This document shows positions 43,267-51,022 of a stretch of DNA of 64,000 nucleotides, piece by piece. The DNA lies in contig NZ_CP028843.1 of NCBI RefSeq assembly GCF_003058325.1, positions 6,181,001 to 6,245,000 of the forward strand. The letters run 5' to 3'. The position numbers and the translations under genes are program-made. How positions within the stretch are numbered: position 1 is the stretch's first letter; each line of letters begins with the position of its first letter. The notes under the pieces are model-generated. The model searched no databases and was not told the DNA's origin. It worked only from the letters and a program-made list of their open reading frames with translations. Origin of the DNA: Methylobacterium currus. GTDB lineage: Bacteria; Pseudomonadota; Alphaproteobacteria; Rhizobiales; Beijerinckiaceae.

Positions 43267-43559
43267 TCACCAGTCCTGATTGGCAAGCTGCCTGGTGTGA
43301 AGGATGTCCTCGTCCTGCGTGCGCTTGTCGCCGCCGCAGAGCAAGACCACGATCTCCGATCCACGCTGGACGAAGCAGATTCTGTAGCCTGAGCCATAAT
43401 CGACCCGCAGCTCGCTCACGCCCTGGCCGACCGGCTCACGTCGCCCGGGTTGCCGATCGAGAGGCGTCGAATGCGGGTCTGGATGCGCAGGCGCGCCCGA
43501 TAGTCGCCGAGGCCGGCGATCCAGGCCCGGAAGTGTGGTGTCTGGCGGATCGTCGGCAT
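43267..43559 (-). pseudogene. RelE/HigB-type toxin gene with a frameshift
   Basis: The first frame reads MPTIRQTPHFRAWIAGLGDY and RARLRIQTRIRRLSIGNPGD, then diverges. A one-base shift restores PVGQGVSELRVDYGSGYRIC, FVQRGSEIVVLLCGGDKRTQ and a stop at 43267. This matches the addiction-module killer (RelE fold) family. The total length of 293 bp is one short of a whole number of codons, consistent with a single-base deletion near GACGTGAGCC. Both partners of this toxin-antitoxin pair are broken. Confidence 0.75.
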
Positions 43560-43680
43560 CGTGTCAGCCTGCCTTCAGGCCCGTCCCATCCCTTCGCGAA
43601 CACGCGACCGGGCGTGCTCGGAAGCCCCGCGCCACCGGTCGGACAGTGAGAATCAGCCCTGCGCGAACCGAAGCGCTGCG

Positions 43681-44130
43681 TCAGAACACCTTCCGGTACT
43701 GAATGAAGCCCGGCCGGTCCGCCAGCGTGTCGTATAGCGCCCGCGCCGTGACGTTGGCCTCCTGGGTCAGCCAGTAGACCCGGCTCGCCCCCGCCTCGCG
43801 CGCCGCCGCGTAAACCGCCTCGATCAGCGCCCGCCCCGCCCCCTGGCCGCGGGCGGCCTTGGCGGTGAACAGGTCCTGGAGATAGCAGTAGGGGCCGGCG
43901 GTCCAGGTCGAGCGGTGGAAGATGTAGTGGACGAGGCCGATGACCGTGCCGTCCTCCTGCTCGGCCACGAGGGCGTGCATCGGCTCGGCGGGGTCGTGCA
44001 GGCGGGCCCAGGTGAGGTCGGTGACCTCGGGCGCGACGGTGGCGCCGTAGAAGGCGAGGTAGCCCTGCCAGAGCGGATCCCAGGCGGCGCGCTCGTCGGG
44101 GCGCAGCGGGCGAATCAGGGGGGTCGACAT
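43681..44130 (-). CDS. GNAT-family N-acetyltransferase
   Basis: A 149-residue GNAT protein. Key blocks are the LHDPAEPMHALVAEQEDGTV strand region, CYLQDLFTAKAARGQGAGRA with the acetyl-CoA loop (RGQGAG), and a C-terminal NVTARALYDTLADRPGF. It is smaller than the GNAT at 23113 and unrelated in context. Substrate unknown. It is separated from glpX by 104 bp containing a terminator. Confidence 0.83.
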   Translation of the reverse strand: MSTPLIRPLRPDERAAWDPLWQGYLAFYGATVAPEVTDLTWARLHDPAEPMHALVAEQEDGTVIGLVHYIFHRSTWTAGPYCYLQDLFTAKAARGQGAGRALIEAVYAAAREAGASRVYWLTQEANVTARALYDTLADRPGFIQYRKVF

Positions 44131-44192
44131 CCGGCGGCTGTCCTCTCGGAGGGAATCGCCGGAAGGGTCGCGGGGAAAGGCCCGCGGATCAA

Positions 44193-44220
44193 GGGCCGCG
44201 CCGTGACGACGGCGCGGCCC
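44193..44220 (-). terminator. Terminator-like hairpin after glpX
   Basis: A perfect 12-bp stem, GGGCCGCGCCGT (44193-44204) with ACGGCGCGGCCC (44209-44220), with a four-base loop and located 15 bp past the glpX stop. The T-run is weak. Confidence 0.6.
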
Positions 44221-44234
44221 CGTTCAGAAAGATC

Positions 44235-45233
44235 CTACTTCAGGTGGAACTTGTCGAAGTCGCGGTGCTCGGCCTCGATCCGGCGCACGGTGCCGGTATG
44301 CGAGCGGTAGACCACCGTCTCGGTGCGGATCGTGCTGCGTCCGAACTTCACGCCCTTCACGAGCGCCCCGTCGGTCACGCCGGTGAGCGCCACCACCACG
44401 TCGCCGCGGGCGAGGTCGTCGAGGGCGTAGAGACGGTTCGGGTCGGCGACGCCCATCTTGGCGGCGCGGTCGCGCTTCTCCTCGGTGTCGAGGATCAGGC
44501 GGCCCTGCATCTGGCCGCCGATGCAGCGCAAAGCGCCCGCCGCCAGCACGCCCTCGGGAGCGGCGCCGATGCCGAGATAGATGTCGATGCCGGTCTCGTC
44601 CGGCATGGTGGTGAAGATCACGCCGGCCACGTCGCCGTCGGAGATTAGGCGCACGCCCGCGCCGGTCCGGCGGATCGCCGCGATCAGGTCGGTGTGGCGC
44701 GGCCGGTCGAGCACGAGGGCGGTGATCTCGGCCGGGGGCACGCCCTTGGCCTTGGCGAGGGCGTGGATGTTCTCCTCAGGCGAGGCGTCGAGATGCACGG
44801 TGCCGGCCGGGTAGCCCGGGCCGATGGCGATCTTGTGCATGTAGACGTCGGGGGCGGCCAGCAGGGTGCCGCCCTCGGCCATCGCCATCACGGCGACGGA
44901 GCCCGGCATGTCCTTGGCGCAGAGGGTCGTCCCCTCGAGCGGATCGACCGCGATGTCGACCTTCGGGCCGGAGCCGTTGCCGAGGGTCTCGCCGATGAAC
45001 AGCATCGGGGCCTCGTCGCGCTCGCCCTCGCCGATCACCACGGTGCCGTCGATCGGCAGGCGGTTCAGCTCGCGGCGCATCGCGTCGACGGCGGCCTGGT
45101 CGGCGGCCTTCTCGTTGCCCTGGCCGCGCAGGCGCGCCGCCGCCACCGCGGCCCGCTCGGTGACGCGCACCAGTTCGAGGGTCAGGATGCGCTCGATGAC
45201 CTGGCTCGGCCCCGGCTTCTTGGCGTCCGACAT
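44235..45233 (-). CDS. glpX: Class II fructose-1,6-bisphosphatase
   Basis: A 332-residue GlpX enzyme. The start at 45233 (MSDAKKPGPSQVIERILTLE) is used; the longer frame to 45311 lacks homology. Active-site segments: VVIGEGERDEAPMLFIGE, DIAVDPLEGTTLCAKDMPGS and the YLGIGAAPEGVLAAGALRCI block. It hydrolyses fructose-1,6-bisphosphate (and often sedoheptulose bisphosphate) in gluconeogenesis or the Calvin cycle, needing Mn2+ or Mg2+. Homoserine dehydrogenase is upstream on the same strand (171 bp), an arrangement I recall from other alphaproteobacteria. Confidence 0.93.
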   Translation of the reverse strand: MSDAKKPGPSQVIERILTLELVRVTERAAVAAARLRGQGNEKAADQAAVDAMRRELNRLPIDGTVVIGEGERDEAPMLFIGETLGNGSGPKVDIAVDPLEGTTLCAKDMPGSVAVMAMAEGGTLLAAPDVYMHKIAIGPGYPAGTVHLDASPEENIHALAKAKGVPPAEITALVLDRPRHTDLIAAIRRTGAGVRLISDGDVAGVIFTTMPDETGIDIYLGIGAAPEGVLAAGALRCIGGQMQGRLILDTEEKRDRAAKMGVADPNRLYALDDLARGDVVVALTGVTDGALVKGVKFGRSTIRTETVVYRSHTGTVRRIEAEHRDFDKFHLK

Positions 45234-45404
45234 GCGTTCGTGATCCTCGTGCTGATCCTTCGGGCCGGGTCTTAAAGGAGAAACCGGCGCGGCTGAACTG
45301 AATTTTGTCAATCGCCACCGGCTCAGCGGTGGATGGCGGGGGAACGTTTTCCGTTCAATCCGTCGCCACCAGGGCCGGCAACTTGCTGCGGCGCTCGGCT
45401 GGAC

Positions 45405-46727
45405 TCACTCGCGCTCGATGCGGATGAGCTGGGGCGGCTCGGAGAGGAGGCCGTCCGCCGCCATCGCGTCGAGGCTCTCGCGGATCGCCGCCTCGGTCGC
45501 CGCGTAGGTGATGAGCACCAGCGGCACCGGCAGGCCCGAGCGGCCGTGGCGGTCACGGGCCGCGGCGCTCTCGGAGCGGTGCTGGAGGATGCTCTCGAGG
45601 GAGATCTCGCGCTCGGCCATCCGGGTCGCGACGCCGGCGGCGACGCCGGGGCGGTCGTGCACGGTCAGCCGGATGTAGTAGCCGCCCTGGTGCTGCTGCA
45701 TCTCGGCCCGCACCGGGGCGGTCAGCGCCGCCACCGGACGGCCGAAGGCCGGCGGCGTGCGGCCCGCCGCCACGTCGGCGATGTCGGCGACGACCGCCGA
45801 GGCGGTGGCCTCGCCGCCCGCGCCGGGGCCGATCAGGGTCAGCTCGCGCAGGGCATCGGTGTCGATGGTGACGGCGTTCGTCACGCCCATCACCTGGGCG
45901 ATGGCGGAGGATTTCGGCACCATGGTCGGGTGGACCCGCTGCTCGATGCCGCCCTCGGTCGCCTCGGCGACGCCGAGCAGCTTGATCCGGTAGCCGAGCT
46001 CGTCGGCCATGCGCAGGTCGAGGGGTGTGATCGCCGAGATGCCCTCGACCGAGACGCCCTCGGCGTCGAGCTCGGTGCCGAAGGCGAGGCTGGTCAGGAT
46101 CGCGAGCTTGTGGGCGGTGTCGAAGCCCTCGACGTCGAAGGTCGGGTCGGCCTCGGCGTAGCCGAGCGCCTGCGCGTCCTTGAGGCAGGCCTCGAAGGTC
46201 AGGCCTTCCAGCTCCATCCGGCTCAGGATGTAGTTGCAGGTGCCGTTGAGGATCCCGTAGACGCGGGAGATCCGGTTGCCGGCGAGCGCCTCGCGCAGGG
46301 TCTTCACCACCGGGATGCCCCCGGCCGCCGAGGCCTCGAAGGCGAGCGCGGCGCCGGCGGCTTCCGCGGCGCGGGCGAGCGCCGGGCCGTGACGGGCGAG
46401 CAGCGCCTTGTTGGCGGTGACGACGTGCTTGCCCGACGCGAGCGCCGCCTCGACGGTCTGGCGGGCCGGCCCTTCCGCGCCGCCGATCAGCTCGACCACG
46501 CAATCGACATCCGCCGAGCGGGCGAGCGCGACGGGATCGTCGAACCAGGTCACGCCCTGGAGGTCGAGGCCGCGGTCGCGCGCGCGGTCGCGGGCCGCGA
46601 CGGCGGTGACCAGGACCGGCCGCCCGGCGGTGGCGCTGATCGCCTCGGCACGGCGCGCGACCATGCGGACGACGGAGGCTCCGACGGTGCCGAGACCGGC
46701 GATGCCGAGGCGGAGGGCTTGAGTCAT
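45405..46727 (-). CDS. hom: Homoserine dehydrogenase
   Basis: A 440-residue enzyme that reduces aspartate semialdehyde to homoserine, for threonine and methionine synthesis. Parts: NAD(P) fold with LRLGIAGLGTVGASVVRMVA at the start, the catalytic domain with YGILNGTCNYILSRMELEG and TAHKLAILTSLAFGTELDAE, and a C-terminal ACT domain (HDRPGVAAGVATRMAEREIS) for feedback control by threonine. The ATG at 46727 is preferred over one three codons upstream. Full length. Cytoplasmic. Confidence 0.93.
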   Translation of the reverse strand: MTQALRLGIAGLGTVGASVVRMVARRAEAISATAGRPVLVTAVAARDRARDRGLDLQGVTWFDDPVALARSADVDCVVELIGGAEGPARQTVEAALASGKHVVTANKALLARHGPALARAAEAAGAALAFEASAAGGIPVVKTLREALAGNRISRVYGILNGTCNYILSRMELEGLTFEACLKDAQALGYAEADPTFDVEGFDTAHKLAILTSLAFGTELDAEGVSVEGISAITPLDLRMADELGYRIKLLGVAEATEGGIEQRVHPTMVPKSSAIAQVMGVTNAVTIDTDALRELTLIGPGAGGEATASAVVADIADVAAGRTPPAFGRPVAALTAPVRAEMQQHQGGYYIRLTVHDRPGVAAGVATRMAEREISLESILQHRSESAAARDRHGRSGLPVPLVLITYAATEAAIRESLDAMAADGLLSEPPQLIRIERE

Positions 46728-46855
46728 GGCGATCAATCCGGGCAGTCAGGCGCCGGGCCCGAATGTCGCGGCCCCGCAGCGGCGCCCTTCTGCAACGGTT
46801 TCCGGACCCGTGCAAGGAAGGCGGGACGGCACGAGGTCAGGCAGGTCCTGCTGCG

Positions 46856-47521
46856 TCAGGCAGGCCCCGCGCGGCGGGCCGCCCGCACCAGGCCGAAGAG
46901 CACGCACGCGTTCAGCAGGTGCCAGAGCCAGTGGGTGCCGAGCGGCAGGACCGGGCAGAGGGCGGCATCGAGCGTGCGCGCCGTCAGCGAGGCCAGGAAC
47001 AGCACCCCGATCCCGATCAGGGCGCCGCCGTCCCGCTTGCCGAACCGGAGCGAGGCCAGCCCGACGCCGAACAGCGCCAGAGCCGCGGGCGCGTAGGCGA
47101 CCGAGCCGTTGCTGAGGAGCCCGAGCGGCTGCTCGGCGAGGCGCAACAGGACGGGCTCGAAGACCGCCGCCGCCGCCGCGAAGGCGAGGGTGCCGGCGAA
47201 CGCCGCCGGAGCGGAGAGCCCGAGGAAACGCCGCAGGGCGAGGAAGAAGTAGGCGTGGATGAACAGCGCGATCGGGATCACGTCGGCGAGCATCGCCCAC
47301 TGCACCGCCAGCGTGTGGAACAGCGCGCTGCCGAGCCCGATCACCCCGATCAGCCACGCGAAACCGTCGGCGACCGGATCCGGCGACCGGCCGCGCCGCA
47401 GGAGCAGGAACGCCGCGACCACGAAGGCACCGTTCGAGACCGCGTTCAGCGGCTCGGCGAGAAGCTCCGGCCCGGTGCGCTCGCAATAGTCGCGCACGGG
47501 CTCCCACCATTCCGATGCCAT
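46856..47521 (-). CDS. Ceramidase-like seven-helix membrane protein
   Basis: A 221-residue protein with about seven membrane helices. It carries the conserved Ser/His/Asp pattern of the alkaline-ceramidase fold: GLGSALFHTLAVQWAMLADV, IPIALFIHAYFFLA and GTHWLWHLLNACVLF (paired histidines near the C-terminus). It may hydrolyse an amide lipid in the inner membrane, with zinc bound by the histidines; activity is inferred. The start is set at 47521 (MASEWWEPV). It is divergent from xthA. Confidence 0.78.
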   Translation of the reverse strand: MASEWWEPVRDYCERTGPELLAEPLNAVSNGAFVVAAFLLLRRGRSPDPVADGFAWLIGVIGLGSALFHTLAVQWAMLADVIPIALFIHAYFFLALRRFLGLSAPAAFAGTLAFAAAAAVFEPVLLRLAEQPLGLLSNGSVAYAPAALALFGVGLASLRFGKRDGGALIGIGVLFLASLTARTLDAALCPVLPLGTHWLWHLLNACVLFGLVRAARRAGPA

Positions 47522-47627
47522 TCCGCCCGGTCCCCACCTCGCCGTTCCCCGCGGCTTGCCAGCGCGGCGCGAAACCCCGATGACGGGATCTTCGGTACGA
47601 GTGCGGTTGCGAGCGGCGCGGGACGCG

Positions 47628-48419
47628 ATGCGGATCACCACCTGGAACGTCAACTCGGTCAAGCAGCGCTTAGCCCATCTCCTGGCCTTCCTGGCCGAGG
47701 CGCAGCCCGACGTGGTCTGCCTCCAGGAGCTGAAATGCGTCGACGACGCCTTTCCTCGTACCGAGGTCGAGGAGGCCGGCTACGTGGTGGCGACCCACGG
47801 CCAGAAGGCCTTCAACGGCGTCGCGCTCCTCGCCCGCCGGCCGCTGCCGCTGCAGGAGATCCGCCGCGGCCTGCCGGGCGACGCCGCCGACGAACAGGCG
47901 CGCTACATCGAGGCGGTGATCCCGACCGCGACGGTGCCGGTGCGGGTGGCCTCGATCTACCTGCCGAACGGCAACCCCGTTGGCACGCCGAAATACGACT
48001 ACAAGCTCGCCTTCATGCGCCGGCTCCAGGCCCACGCCGTGTCCCTGCGGGCGCGCGAGGAGGTGCTGGTGCTCGCGGGCGACTACAACGTGATCCCCGA
48101 GCCCGAGGACGTGGCCGACCCGGCGGCCTGGGTCAACGACGCGCTGTTCCTGCCCCAGACCCGGGCGGCGTTCCGCAGCCTGATCAACGAGGGCTTCACC
48201 GACGGCCTGCGCGCCTGCGACGGCAGGCCCGGACTCTACAGCTTCTGGGACTACCAGGCCGGCTGCTGGCCGCGCAACCAGGGCATCCGGATCGACCACC
48301 TGCTGCTCTCGCCGCAAGCCCTCGACCGCCTGGTCTCGGCCTCGGTGCAGAAGCACCTGCGCGGCCTCGAAAAGCCCTCCGATCACGTGCCGGTGACGGT
48401 GGAGCTGGACCTCGGCTGA
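47628..48419 (+). CDS. xthA: Exodeoxyribonuclease III
   Basis: A 263-residue AP endonuclease/3'-5' exonuclease of the exonuclease-III family. Motifs: MRITTWNVNSVKQRLAHLL, CLQELKCVDDAF (catalytic Glu), VLAGDYNVIPEPEDV (Asp/Asn) and the C-terminal SDHVPVTVELDLG (Asp-His). It repairs abasic sites and 3' blocks in DNA, using Mg2+. The start is at 47628, where homology begins. It is followed by a Crp-type gene remnant on the opposite strand. Confidence 0.92.
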   Translation: MRITTWNVNSVKQRLAHLLAFLAEAQPDVVCLQELKCVDDAFPRTEVEEAGYVVATHGQKAFNGVALLARRPLPLQEIRRGLPGDAADEQARYIEAVIPTATVPVRVASIYLPNGNPVGTPKYDYKLAFMRRLQAHAVSLRAREEVLVLAGDYNVIPEPEDVADPAAWVNDALFLPQTRAAFRSLINEGFTDGLRACDGRPGLYSFWDYQAGCWPRNQGIRIDHLLLSPQALDRLVSASVQKHLRGLEKPSDHVPVTVELDLG

Positions 48420-48441
48420 TCGGCCGGCGCTGGGCCGCAGG

Positions 48442-48638
48442 TCATTCCTGGAACGCCGCGATTGGCAGCAGGCCGGAGAGATCGGGGATGGCGGCCCGCT
48501 TGCCGCCGACCGCCACCAGGCGCAGCACCCGGTTGACGCAGACGTTCGACAGGACGGTCGTGTCGGCGAGATCCTGCCGCGTCAGTACGAGGTCGGAGCC
48601 GTCCCTCGTCGCCCCACCGACGATCCGCGGTCCAACAA
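48442..48638 (-). pseudogene. Crp/Fnr-family regulator, C-terminal remnant
   Basis: From its left-hand stop to the border of the 106-bp repeat, the frame reads LTRQDLADTTVLSNVCVNRV and continues with the wing region. The motif is that of the helix-turn-helix of Crp/Fnr proteins. The cyclic-nucleotide-type sensor domain is missing; the remnant begins exactly where repeat copy 3 starts (48639). It is a clean example of truncation at a repeat. Confidence 0.68.
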
Positions 48639-48745
48639 CGAAGCAGACTTGCGTTGGCAGGCCAATGCTTCGTCCGCTTGAAGTCTTGCGTTTGTCGCGG
48701 GTTTTTGCCGCAGAAGCGACTACCGCTTTGGTGACATCTGCTTAG
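48639..48745 (-). repeat. 107-bp MITE-like repeat, copy 3 (inverted, diverged)
   Basis: This inverted copy has near-identical right-half sequence (AAGCGGACGAAGC, GGCCTGCCAACGCAAG) and the terminal CTAAGCAGA, but more differences than copies 1 and 2. The Crp remnant abuts its left end, and the last codons of the gene at 48720-48983 lie inside its right end. Confidence 0.8.
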
Positions 48746-48983
48746 CGCCCGCGAGCCGCTGCGCGATCCAGGTTTCCGCAGCGTCGAGATCGGCGAAGGT
48801 CTCGGGTTGCGGCGAGGCCAGGCTGCCGAACCCCGCTTCGAGGAACCACAGGCCGGCCGCCTCGCCATACTCGTCGGAGAGGCGGACCAGCACGGCCGCG
48901 AGGGCGCCGTCGACGAAGACGAGCAGTCCCTGCTCGGCCTCGCCCCCGGTCCTGACGCGAACGGGCTGGAGCGTGAGTTCCAT
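48720..48983 (-). CDS. Hypothetical protein, 87 aa
   Basis: An 87-residue frame (MELTLQPVRVRTGGEAEQGL...) with a compact alpha/beta pattern: LLVFVDGALAAVLVRLSDEY, then AAGLWFLEAGFGSLASPQPE and DLDAAETWIAQRLAGA. No family is recognised. The last eight or so codons and the stop lie inside repeat copy 3, so the original C-terminus was replaced. It is probably a small cytoplasmic protein and may still be functional. Confidence 0.55.
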   Translation of the reverse strand: MELTLQPVRVRTGGEAEQGLLVFVDGALAAVLVRLSDEYGEAAGLWFLEAGFGSLASPQPETFADLDAAETWIAQRLAGAKQMSPKR

Positions 48984-49105
48984 ACCGGGGCAACGAGGTG
49001 CAACTGGCTTGGTTCTGGTGCGTCGCGGGCATGGCTGCGTCCCGGAACGCGGGCAGCCGGCGCCGCTTGACCGGACATCCGGCGCAGGGCGGGCCTCCCG
49101 TCACG

Positions 49106-49459
49106 ATGGAGCCGGGCATGACGGCCCGGATGACCGGCGGCAAGAGCATCGCCGCCCGAATCACTCACGCCACGATGATCGCGGTCGCCCTCGTCGTCGG
49201 CAGTGCCGGGCTCGCGGCGGCGGCGGGATCGGGTGGAGGCTCGGGCGGGTCCGGCGGAGGCGGCGTCGGCGCGGGCTCCGGCACCCCGAACAGCACCGGC
49301 GCCGCCGACCCGCCGGGCCTTAGCCAGGACAGCGGCAAGGGCGCCGGTCACGGCACCTCAGCACCGGCACGGCGGCGCTGCCCCCGGCGAACACGCCGGC
49401 GGCAGCGCGACGGGAGCGGGCGAGCCGGGGCGGGGAGCGCCGCGGTCGTCACACGCTGA
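49106..49459 (+). CDS. Glycine-rich secreted protein
   Basis: A 117-residue frame with an N-terminal signal (HATMIAVALVVGSAGLAAAA) followed by a Gly/Ser-rich stretch (GSGGGSGGSGGGGVGAGSGT) and a C-terminal part that turns Arg-rich. A neighbouring frame continues in Gly/Ala-rich style near 49370, so a frameshift close to GGCACCTCAGC is possible and the true C-terminus is uncertain. Probably an exported structural or low-complexity protein. No family is recognised. Confidence 0.4.
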   Translation: MEPGMTARMTGGKSIAARITHATMIAVALVVGSAGLAAAAGSGGGSGGSGGGGVGAGSGTPNSTGAADPPGLSQDSGKGAGHGTSAPARRRCPRRTRRRQRDGSGRAGAGSAAVVTR

Positions 49460-50115
49460 GCTTTCTCCAGCGACGATCCGATCAGGCCAAGTCGAGGGGT
49501 CTTCCTTCCCATGACCAGGGCTGTCCGAGCAACGAACAAGGCGCAGGTTTCTCCTTTCCCCGCCGGAGCGGGCCACTTGCACCTTGTCGTGCAAGCGGCA
49601 GGCGCAGCCGAAGCGAGGGTGAGAGGACCCCGACACGTGTGGCTGCTCCGGAAACTCCCCCCCTTACCCTCGCGGCGAACCTACGGTTCGCTGCTCCCTG
49701 AGCCCCTACGGAGTTCAGGCCTCTCCCCGTGAGAAGTCGGGCTTGCCCGGCTTCGTCCGTCGCTTGCAGATCCCAGGCAAGCCCGGGATCGGTCGGGGAG
49801 AGGAGGAACCCGCGCTACGTCTTTCCCCGATCGGCGGCGCATCGGGGAGAGGAGACCGTGCCCGGCTTCGATAGAGAAGAGCCCGCGGCCTCGCCCGATC
49901 GTCGCCAATCACGGCCCCGCTTCGGACGCGCGCTGACGCAGGGATCGCCGCCAAGCTCCCGCGAAATCGCCGATGATTGATCCAAGTTGAGGACAGCAGC
50001 CTGAAACCGGCCCAGTGTCCCCCTCGCCACGCCGGCCCTGTCCCGTCCACCCGACGGCACTCGGCTGGTGTCGCATCCGCGGGCCGGGACTTCGTCTCCC
50101 CTCGAGTCTCGCGCA
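49460..50115. other. Long gap without a gene
   Basis: This stretch is about 650 bp. All frames give Arg/Pro/Gly-rich translations without start signals. I see no repeat family or RNA gene that I can name. Confidence 0.4.
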
Positions 50116-51009
50116 TCAGCCCGGCCCGCACGCCTCCTCGTCCTCCGGCACGACGTCGACGGCGACCTGCAGGCTCTGCGTGCCCGATCCGGCGATGATG
50201 CCGGCGACCGGCGCGACGTCGGCGTAGTCGCGGCCGCGGGCGACGACGATGTGGTCGTTCTGCACGCCGATCCCGTTGGTGGGATCGAGGCCGATCCACC
50301 CCTCCCCGCACCAGACCGACACCCAGGCGTGGCTGGCATCCGCTCCTTCGAGCCGGGGCTGGCCCGGGGGCGGCAGGGTGCGCAGATACCCGCTGACATA
50401 GGCCGCCGGCAGGCCGAGGCCCCGAAGGGCCGCGATCATGATGTGGGAGAAATCCTGGCAGACGCCGCGGCGTCCGGAGAAGGATTCGGCGAGCGGCGTG
50501 CCAACCTCCGTCGCCTCGGAATCGAAGGCGAAATCGGCCCGGATGCGGCGCATCAGGTCGAAGGCGCCCGCATAGGCGCCGCCGCCGGCCGGGAAGCTCG
50601 CCCGGGCGTAATCGGTGATCTCGGGCAGGAGCGGCACCCGCCGGCTCGGCGCCGCGAAGTGCAGGGCTGCCTCGGGCCCGAGGCCGGCCCAGGTCAGCAC
50701 CCGCGCCCGCACCTCCTCCCAGGCCAATCCGGTCCCGGAATCGGGCAGCGGCGGCCGCTCGACCCGGACGCGGGAGCGCGCGTCGATCCGGAACTCCCGG
50801 TGCGGCGTCTCGACGTTGAGCGACACCGTGCGGTTGCCGAAGAAGTCGGTGCGCTCGGCCGCGATCTGCGGCGCGGGCTCGACCACCACCTCGTGCGACA
50901 GGAGCGCCTGCCCGTCCCCCGCCGCCGGCGCGAGGCGCAAGGTGCAGCGGGCGAAACCGACCGGGTTGCGGTAGGCGTAGGCCGTGAGGTGGCGCAGGCG
51001 ATAGAGCAT
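50116..51009 (-). CDS. Transglutaminase-like cysteine peptidase family protein
   Basis: A 297-residue protein: an N-terminal beta domain (residues 1-90, MLYRLRHLTAYAYRNPVGFA), then a transglutaminase core with Cys184 in SGRRGVCQDFSHIM, His227 in DASHAWVSVW and Asp242 in GWIGLDPTNG, a complete Cys-His-Asp triad. It is a probable amide-bond cutting or forming enzyme in the cytoplasm (no signal). It is the last gene of a minus-strand trio with 13 bp to the ATP-grasp/alpha-E gene. Substrate unknown. The ATG at 51009 is preferred over 51060. Confidence 0.85.
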   Translation of the reverse strand: MLYRLRHLTAYAYRNPVGFARCTLRLAPAAGDGQALLSHEVVVEPAPQIAAERTDFFGNRTVSLNVETPHREFRIDARSRVRVERPPLPDSGTGLAWEEVRARVLTWAGLGPEAALHFAAPSRRVPLLPEITDYARASFPAGGGAYAGAFDLMRRIRADFAFDSEATEVGTPLAESFSGRRGVCQDFSHIMIAALRGLGLPAAYVSGYLRTLPPPGQPRLEGADASHAWVSVWCGEGWIGLDPTNGIGVQNDHIVVARGRDYADVAPVAGIIAGSGTQSLQVAVDVVPEDEEACGPG

Positions 51010-51022
51010 CGATGAGGAGAGA

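Noticed and set aside
45333..47096. A 587-residue plus-strand frame
   Set aside because: It is the antisense shadow of the homoserine dehydrogenase gene; low-complexity composition.
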